Shown piece by piece: positions 42,032 through 46,588 of a stretch of DNA of 46,588 bases. The translations under genes and the position numbers were made by a program. The stretch is from an uncultured Lachnospiraceae bacterium (GTDB taxonomy: Bacteria > Bacillota > Clostridia > Lachnospirales > Lachnospiraceae). The notes beneath the pieces are model-generated. The model had not been told where the DNA came from. It saw only the letters and a program-made list of their open reading frames with translations, and made no database searches. The DNA is taken from contig CACWLA010000001.1 of assembly GCA_902761665.1 (NCBI GenBank), positions 84,890 through 131,477 on the forward strand. Direction: 5' to 3'. The stretch's first letter is position 1, and each line of letters starts with the position of its first letter.

Positions 42032-43390
42032 ATGAATGAATCCCAACCCATTTACAATGCCAAGGAACTCGGCACCGGTAAGACCCTGGTGCTCGGCGTG
42101 CAGCATCTGTTCGCCATGTTCGGCGCGACCGTGCTGGTCCCGCTGCTGACCGGCCTTTCCGTTTCCGCGACCCTGCTTTTCGCGGGCCTTGCGACTCTGT
42201 TCTGCCATTTCGTGACCGGCAGAAAGATCCCGGTCTTCCTGGGCTCTTCCTTCGCCTTCCTGGGCGGCTACGCGGCCATCGCTCCGACCACTCTGGCGGA
42301 TAACGTGACCCCGAACCCCGACCTTCCCCGCCTGCTTCCCTATGCCTGCTTCGGCGTTGCCTGCGCGGGCCTTCTGTACCTGGTCCTGTCCCTTATCTGC
42401 AAGGCTGTCGGCAGCAAGAAGATTATGCAGTTCTTCCCGCCCGTCGTGACCGGTCCCATCATCATTGCCATCGGCATGAACCTGGCCCCTTCGGCCATCA
42501 ATAACTGCTCCCAGAACTGGTGGATCGCCCTGGTCGCCATCGTCGTGGTTATCGTTGCCAACCTCTGGGGCAAGGGTATGATCAAGATCATCCCGATCCT
42601 GCTCGGCGTCGTTGCTTCTTACCTGGTCGCGGCCGTCACCGGCAACGTGGACTTCACCATGGTCAAGGAAGCGGCCTGGATCGGCCTGCCTTTCCAGATG
42701 GAAAACACCGTGTTCGGGCTGTTCGGCAGCGGCAACGTTGACAGCGGCCTGCTGCTTTCCGCGGTCATCACCATCGTCCCGATCGCTTTCGCCACCATGA
42801 TGGAACATGTCGGCGATATCTCCGCCATCGGCTCCACCGTCGGCAAGAACTTCATTGAAGATCCCGGCCTGCACCGTACCCTGATCGGCGACGGTATCGG
42901 CACCACCATCGCGGCCCTGTTCGGCGCCCCGGCCAACACCACTTACGGCGAGAACACCGGCGTCCTGGCCCTGACCAAGGTCTACGATCCCTTCGTGGTC
43001 CGTCTGGCTGCCTACTTCGCGATCCTGCTTTCCTTCTGCCCGAAGTTTGCCGCGATCATCCGCGTGATGCCTACCGCGACCATCGGCGGTGTTTCCCTGA
43101 TCCTGTACGGCATGATCTCCGCGATCGGTATCCGCAACATGGTCGAGAACCACACTGACTTCCAGAAGTCCCGCAACATCATCATCGCTGCCCTGATCAT
43201 CGGCCTTGCGATCGGCGTGAACTTCTCCGCCGCGGGCTCCATCAGCTTCGCGATCGGTTCCATGAACATCAGCCTGTCCGGCCTGGCCGTCGCCTCGATC
43301 GTCGGCATCCTGCTGAACGCGATCCTGCCCGGCAGACGCACCGATCTGGAACACAACGACAAGCTGTCCGGCTCCCTGGGCAAGTATTGA
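42032..43390 (+). CDS. uraA: Uracil permease (NCS2 family)
   Basis: 452 residues with about 14 membrane segments in the NCS2 fold. It imports uracil with protons. Family signatures are KTLVLGVQHLFAMFGATVLVPLLTGL (about 17-42), the FLGSSFAFLGGY segment, PPVVTGPIIIAIGMNL, the EHVGDISAIG motif (about 255-264) with the substrate-binding Glu, and FGAPANTTYGENTGVLALT. The start at ATG 42032 follows GGAGG (42019-42023) by eight bases; the ATG at 42017 overlaps that site. A PyrR-binding element precedes it and pyrR follows. Confidence 0.94.
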   Translation: MNESQPIYNAKELGTGKTLVLGVQHLFAMFGATVLVPLLTGLSVSATLLFAGLATLFCHFVTGRKIPVFLGSSFAFLGGYAAIAPTTLADNVTPNPDLPRLLPYACFGVACAGLLYLVLSLICKAVGSKKIMQFFPPVVTGPIIIAIGMNLAPSAINNCSQNWWIALVAIVVVIVANLWGKGMIKIIPILLGVVASYLVAAVTGNVDFTMVKEAAWIGLPFQMENTVFGLFGSGNVDSGLLLSAVITIVPIAFATMMEHVGDISAIGSTVGKNFIEDPGLHRTLIGDGIGTTIAALFGAPANTTYGENTGVLALTKVYDPFVVRLAAYFAILLSFCPKFAAIIRVMPTATIGGVSLILYGMISAIGIRNMVENHTDFQKSRNIIIAALIIGLAIGVNFSAAGSISFAIGSMNISLSGLAVASIVGILLNAILPGRRTDLEHNDKLSGSLGKY

Positions 43391-43402
43391 TCGGAAATAC
43401 GG

Positions 43403-43431
43403 AAAAAGGGGCTGCTGCGGCAGCCCTTTTC
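43403..43431 (+). terminator. Terminator or attenuator between uraA and pyrR
   Basis: AAAAGGGGCTGC and GCAGCCCTTTT with a TGCG loop and one bulged G. It ends just 17 bases before the pyrR start, so it may reduce rather than end transcription into pyrR. Confidence 0.7.
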
Positions 43432-43447
43432 TCTTACGGAGGATAAA

Positions 43448-43990
43448 ATGGAACGCTACAAAGCAACCCTGATGGATGAGCCTGCCGTAGGCCGCGCCCT
43501 GAAGCGCATCGCGCACGAGATCGTGGAGCACAACAACGGCGCCGAAAACGTCTGCTTCGTCGGCATCAAGCGCCGTGGCATCCCGCTTGCGCACCTGATC
43601 GCGCAGAACGTGGAGAAGATCGAAGGCACGCGTGTCCCCGTCGGCGCCCTGGACATCACCTTCTACCGCGATGACCTGGAAAAGAAGTCGGAGAGCCCCG
43701 AGGTGCATCCGTCGGATCTCGGCTTCTCGATCGAAGGAAGGGACGTGGTCCTCGTGGACGACGTGCTCTTTACCGGCCGCACGGTATCGGCTGCCCTGGA
43801 TGCACTGAAGGAACACGGCCGCGCCGCCTCGGTGCAGCTCGCCGTGCTCATCGACCGCGGCCACCGCGAACTTCCCATCCGCGGCGACTACGTAGGCAAG
43901 AACGTTCCCACCAGCCGGGCGGAGTTCATTGCCGTCCGCATCCCGCCCTACGACGACAAAATTGCCGTGGAACTGCACGAACTGCAGTAA
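43448..43990 (+). CDS. pyrR: Bifunctional PyrR regulator/uracil phosphoribosyltransferase
   Basis: 180 residues, the usual length. PyrR binds pyr leader RNA with UMP to promote termination, and also converts uracil with PRPP to UMP. The PRTase fold shows [18 protein letters not shown] (about 39-56), [13 protein letters not shown] (about 60-72), the PRPP motif [21 protein letters not shown] (about 98-118) and the basic RNA-binding positions [29 protein letters not shown] precedes the start. It probably controls uraA through the leader at 41818. Confidence 0.97.
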   Translation: MERYKATLMDEPAVGRALKRIAHEIVEHNNGAENVCFVGIKRRGIPLAHLIAQNVEKIEGTRVPVGALDITFYRDDLEKKSESPEVHPSDLGFSIEGRDVVLVDDVLFTGRTVSAALDALKEHGRAASVQLAVLIDRGHRELPIRGDYVGKNVPTSRAEFIAVRIPPYDDKIAVELHELQ

Positions 43991-44027
43991 AATTATCAAA
44001 ATCAGCCCCTGAATCAGCAAAAATCAC

Positions 44028-44059
44028 TTGACATTTTTGCGCTTTTGTGACGTTATATA
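44028..44059 (+). promoter_or_regulatory. Probable promoter of the ClpP/VirD4-like operon
   Basis: Consensus TTGACA (44028-44033) and TATATA (44054-44059), but the 20-bp spacer is long. A start near 44064-44066 would put the GC-rich hairpin at the very 5' end of the RNA. No terminator is clear after pyrR, so readthrough is possible. Confidence 0.5.
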
Positions 44060-44063
44060 TAGT

Positions 44064-44176
44064 GGGCCCCGAAATGGGGCACTCATGTGAATACGCGGAT
44101 TACCGGAATCAGCCCGATAAGTGGGCTCATTTCCCGGAAATCGGCGTATTTTTACGCCTCGCACAGGGAGGTGCAC
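44064..44176 (+). promoter_or_regulatory. Structured leader RNA with mutually exclusive hairpins
   Basis: From 5' to 3': hairpin GCCCC GAAAT GGGGC (44066-44080); a nested long hairpin with AATACGC/GCGTATT (44090-44096, 44144-44150), GATT/AATC, CCGG/CCGG and GCCC/GGGC, followed by Ts as in a terminator; a competing hairpin GGCGTA TTTT TACGCC (44143-44158) that uses the same GCGTA; and GCAC/GTGC (44161-44174), which places the AGGGAG ribosome binding site in its loop. It has the layout of an attenuator or riboswitch. I cannot match it to a known RNA class. Confidence 0.55.
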
Positions 44177-44404
44177 ATGAGTCACTATTCTGATCCAACC
44201 GCAAACATGGCACTTGGCAGCATCCACCGCGAGTGGAAACGGATGCTGAAACTGGCCGTCTGGCTGAGGGAACACGAAGCGGACCCCTCGGCCGAGCAGA
44301 TCCGCTCCCGCTTCATGGGCATCTACCGCCCGCTTCTGAAAACTCCTCTTAACGAATTAAAACAGTTCCTTCACGAAGAAAGGAGGGAAAGGAAAGCGGT
44401 CTGA
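44177..44404 (+). CDS. Small helical protein of unknown function (75 residues)
   Basis: 75 residues, mostly helical and basic at the C-terminus: SIHREWKRMLKLAVWLREHEADPSAEQIRSRFMGIYRPLLKTPLNELKQFLHEERRER. The ATG at 44177 follows AGGGAGGTG (44165-44173). It is the first gene after the structured leader and lies 137 bases before the ClpP-like gene. I do not recognise the family. The size, charge and company of a VirD4-like gene would fit an accessory protein of a mobile element, but that is inference. Confidence 0.65.
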   Translation: MSHYSDPTANMALGSIHREWKRMLKLAVWLREHEADPSAEQIRSRFMGIYRPLLKTPLNELKQFLHEERRERKAV

Positions 44405-44541
44405 CCGCGTCCGCCCGTGCGGACGCACGGGCTTTGTTTGCCCTGCCCCCGCGGCAAGCGGGGGCGGGATCTTTCCGGCGCCTCCGCGTTTTCGCGGAGG
44501 CACGCACCATGACAACAGAATAAGGAAAGTGAGGAAAGAAC
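44405..44541 (+). other. Three GC-rich hairpins between the small ORF and the ClpP-like gene
   Basis: GCGTCCGC/GCGGACGC (44408-44423, with GCCCGTGC/GCACGGGC as a competing fold), CCCCCGC/GCGGGGG (44446-44466) and GCCTCCGCG TTTT CGCGGAGGC (44480-44501) follow one another. The last lies 19 bases ahead of the RBS region, and a four-codon frame (MTTE, 44508-44522) precedes the ClpP-like start. They may process the mRNA or tune downstream expression. Confidence 0.5.
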
Positions 44542-45135
44542 ATGAACATTCTCAGAAAAAGCAGTTCGGGAACGCAGGTCGTTCCCATGGATGCGGACTT
44601 TCTTTCACGGCGGCAGCTGTTTATCGAGGGCGAGATCGGGCCTGAATCAGCCTGCATATTCGCGAAGTGCGTGATGCTTCTGAATGCGGAGAACGGGACC
44701 GCCCCGATCGACGTGTATGTCAATTCTCCAGGCGGGGAGATCAATGCGGGGCTCCTCATGTACGACGTGATCCAGTCGAGTCATGCTCCGATCAGGATGC
44801 ACTGCCTCGGCAGGGCGTACAGCATGGCGGCGATCCTGTTCCTTTCGGGCAGGCACGGCCGCGACATGCTGTCGCACGGAGAACTGATGCTTCACGAACC
44901 GCTGGCGGGGGCGGCAGGGATCCGCAGCACCAGTTCGGTGCAGGAACTCTCCGACATGCTTCAGTCGGTCAAGCAGATGATGGTCGGCATCATCGCGGAG
45001 CATTCGGGCAGGTCGGAGGAAGAAGTTGACAGAGAGTTTTCCCGCGACCGCTTTCTGAAGGCGGAAGAGTGCGTGGCATTCGGTCTGTGCGATAAGATCG
45101 TGAGTTTTGATGAAATGACGGGAGGTGCGGCATGA
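44542..45135 (+). CDS. ClpP-like serine protease of mobile-element type
   Basis: 197 residues, close to housekeeping ClpP in length. All catalytic residues of the ClpP triad are present: S94 (in AYSMAA), H118 (in MLHEPLAG) and D169 (in SRDRFLKAEE). VYVNSPGGEINAGLLMYDVI (about 59-78) is the oligomer and substrate-strand region. The N-terminus is unlike that of housekeeping ClpP. It overlaps the VirD4-like gene by four bases, so the two proteins are made together. ClpP-like genes next to TraG/VirD4-type genes occur in clostridial mobile elements. Whether it works with a Clp ATPase is unknown; none is encoded here. Confidence 0.9.
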   Translation: MNILRKSSSGTQVVPMDADFLSRRQLFIEGEIGPESACIFAKCVMLLNAENGTAPIDVYVNSPGGEINAGLLMYDVIQSSHAPIRMHCLGRAYSMAAILFLSGRHGRDMLSHGELMLHEPLAGAAGIRSTSSVQELSDMLQSVKQMMVGIIAEHSGRSEEEVDREFSRDRFLKAEECVAFGLCDKIVSFDEMTGGAA

Positions 45136-46445
45136 TGACATTTGACAATCTGATTCTCGGTGAAAACACTGTGGTCTCGACGGACAGCGTCTCGACGGGC
45201 GTGAACAACAACGTCCTCGTCGTCGGCGGTACGGGCAGCGGCAAGACCATGTCGGTCAGCGAGCCTGCCCTGCTCGAGACCTGCCGTGACAACATGATCG
45301 TTACCCTGACGAAGCGTCGGCTGGTCGACCGATACAAAAGACTGTTTCAGGAACGCGGCTACCGCGTTCTGGATCTGAATTTTGCCGAGCCCGCAAAGGG
45401 AAGCGTGTTCTACGATCCGCTCGCTTTCGTCTGCGATGAGCGGGACGCGGCTTCTCTTGCCGAGGCCATCGTTGAGGCAGGCGGCAGGACCAGCAGCGAC
45501 CCGTACTGGGACAATGCCTCCGTCGCCCTGCTGACGGCTGAGATCGCCGCCGTGAACGACCTGAAGAACCGTCCGACTTTCAAGGATGTGATGGACCTTC
45601 ACGGAAAACTGCGGTTCACGTCACGCCCCAGCGGACGGCTGACTGCCGAAGACATGCTGAGCAGCCTTGCCGACCCGCGGCGTACGGTCACGGCCTATAC
45701 CACGCTGGATGAGTATTACGGAAGGCTGGAGGCAAAAGACCCCGACAGTTACGCCGTTTCCTGCTGGCGGTCGTTCAGGGAGATGCCCGAAAAAACGGCC
45801 AGGTGCATCTTCGGTACCCTGAATCCGATCTTGAACAGGATGTTCCCTCCGCAGTTCCTGGAAGGGCTTGCGAAGGGTTCGTGCAGCCGCCTGGACCTTG
45901 AAAGTTTTGCCGAAAACCGCTCGATCCTCTTCGTGACGTCGCGGCCTGGGGCAAACGCGGGGCTGCAGCAGCTGATCGCCCTGTTCTACTCGCAGGTCTT
46001 CGGCGAACTGTTCAGGATGGCTGAGGAACGGGAGAACAGAAGGCTCCCGCGGACGGTCAGACTCCTCTGCGATGACTTTGCCGCGGGCGGAAAGATCAAA
46101 GGCTTCGCCGAAAACATCAGCGTTTTCCGTGAGAAGGGGATCTCGGTCACCCTGCTGATCCAGTCACAGTCCCAGCTGGAAGCCCTGTACGGGGACGCAG
46201 ACGCAGCCACGATCGTCAATAACTGCGATTCCTACGTCTACATGGGCGGTATGGATACCGCGACAGCCCTGGAGATCGCTAAAAAGGTCGACAGGCCGCT
46301 GGATGAGGTCCTCTGGATGCCCGTCGGAGACGTCTGGATCATGCGCCGCGGGCAGCGGCCGATCAGGACCAGACGCTACGACATTCAGGCGGACGAACGC
46401 TGGCAGCGGCTTTCGGGCAGGGAAGACCGCGGCAGGGAGCGGTGA
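45132..46445 (+). CDS. VirD4/TraG-like ATPase without membrane segments
   Basis: 437 residues. Walker A GGTGSGKT is at 32-39, Walker B LLCDDFAAGG at about 311-320, and the TraG-type QSQSQLEALYG at 344-354. In conjugation, such coupling proteins dock DNA-protein complexes at the type IV secretion channel and pump DNA. Full-length clostridial members have an N-terminal membrane anchor and are about 600 residues; here the protein starts directly before the P-loop and no anchor is seen. Start ATG 45132 (ATGA overlap with the ClpP-like stop) follows GGGAGGTG. It may be a reduced coupling protein or a soluble ATPase serving another role. No relaxase or other transfer gene is inside the window. Confidence 0.85.
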   Translation: MMTFDNLILGENTVVSTDSVSTGVNNNVLVVGGTGSGKTMSVSEPALLETCRDNMIVTLTKRRLVDRYKRLFQERGYRVLDLNFAEPAKGSVFYDPLAFVCDERDAASLAEAIVEAGGRTSSDPYWDNASVALLTAEIAAVNDLKNRPTFKDVMDLHGKLRFTSRPSGRLTAEDMLSSLADPRRTVTAYTTLDEYYGRLEAKDPDSYAVSCWRSFREMPEKTARCIFGTLNPILNRMFPPQFLEGLAKGSCSRLDLESFAENRSILFVTSRPGANAGLQQLIALFYSQVFGELFRMAEERENRRLPRTVRLLCDDFAAGGKIKGFAENISVFREKGISVTLLIQSQSQLEALYGDADAATIVNNCDSYVYMGGMDTATALEIAKKVDRPLDEVLWMPVGDVWIMRRGQRPIRTRRYDIQADERWQRLSGREDRGRER

Positions 46446-46494
46446 ACGGTCCCTGCCGCCTCAGAGCGGATGAAAAGAGGCTTCCGCCTTGATA

Positions 46495-46516
46495 TGTACC
46501 CAGTTTTCTGGACACA
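46495..46516. mobile_element. Possible insertion-sequence end
   Basis: TGTACCCAG TTTT CTGGACACA is a partly symmetric TGT...ACA sequence that resembles terminal inverted repeats of IS3-like elements. Only one end is inside the window and no transposase frame is seen, so this is tentative. Confidence 0.3.
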
Positions 46517-46542
46517 TTGATTTATGACCGGCCTCAACAAGT

Positions 46543-46582
46543 GGATGCCATTCTGTACTTTACAGGTGGCATCCATTTTGTT
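46543..46582 (+). terminator. Terminator-like hairpin at the window end
   Basis: GGATGCCA (46543-46550) pairs with TGGCATCC (46567-46574), and CTGTA with TACAG inside; ATTTTGTTTTT follows. It could end the VirD4-like transcript or belong to the possible insertion sequence. The 143 bases after the VirD4-like gene hold no other convincing feature. Confidence 0.65.
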
Positions 46583-46588
46583 TTTGCC

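Noticed and set aside
42002-44020. 672-codon minus-strand frame across uraA and pyrR
   Set aside because: Covers two certain genes and their gap on the other strand; Asp/Gly/His-rich composition typical of antisense frames.
44090-44176. Start of the small protein at GTG/ATG upstream of 44177, giving 105 residues
   Set aside because: The extension would translate the structured leader; the ATG at 44177 has a well-placed AGGGAGGTG.

Overview
The window is a GC-rich stretch of a low-GC-lineage Gram-positive genome (Bacillota, class Clostridia; a Lachnospiraceae-like gut anaerobe is my best guess). The support is gene content and order: mfd followed by a PrsA-like lipoprotein gene, RNA leaders and regulators of Bacillota type (L10 leader, PyrR element, perfect CIRCE), VanW and long-form HPF genes, ECF S component, tsaE-tsaB-rimI-tsaD, and rpmG-secE-nusG-rplK-rplA-rplJ-rplL. 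No rRNA, CRISPR array or complete prophage is visible. The species cannot be named from the sequence alone.

Layout. 1-6000 (minus strand): a LytTR regulator with a membrane partner cut by the window edge, a PrsA-like lipoprotein and mfd. 6.2-13.1 kb (plus strand): a self-contained block with a Cthe_2159-like lipoprotein, a VTC-type polyphosphate polymerase domain protein, a DUF4956 membrane protein, an OmpR-type two-component system and a second beta-helix-like lipoprotein. This block lies between mfd and pth, which are usually neighbours in this lineage. 13.2-24 kb: pth, a membrane protein, pta (without ackA), a C_GCAxxG_C_C protein, typA, a MATE transporter, comEA-comEC, a lipoprotein and a zinc-ribbon membrane protein. 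24-24.9 kb: two tRNA-Ser genes, two odd units that end in copies of the tRNA-Ser 3' end, and tRNA-Asn. 25-29.7 kb: an NlpC/P60 cell-wall hydrolase, hpf and a VanW-family surface protein. 29.8-35.1 kb: one tight operon of a nucleotidyltransferase, a RibU-like S component, the t6A genes tsaE/tsaB/tsaD, rimI and a ribonuclease Z-like gene. 35.1-38 kb: a sugar isomerase-like gene, CIRCE-controlled hsp20, a YcxB-like protein and a NUDIX hydrolase. 38.1-41.7 kb: the L33/SecE/NusG/ribosomal protein cluster with its L10 leader. 41.7-44 kb: uraA-pyrR behind a PyrR-binding leader. 44-46.6 kb: a promoter, a switch-like leader RNA, a 75-residue protein, a ClpP-like protease and a VirD4/TraG-like ATPase without membrane segments, followed by a possible insertion-sequence end.

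How parts work together. The two-component system at 9.5-11.5 kb probably controls the two flanking lipoprotein genes: both have an 11-bp-spaced TTCAA direct repeat the same distance upstream of a -10-like box. The most unusual systems here are this VTC/DUF4956/lipoprotein/two-component block and the ClpP-like/VirD4-like operon with its structured leader. Many promoters can be read directly because their -35 and -10 boxes are 17 bp apart. Several start codons were moved from the longest reading frame to the one with a properly spaced ribosome binding site.
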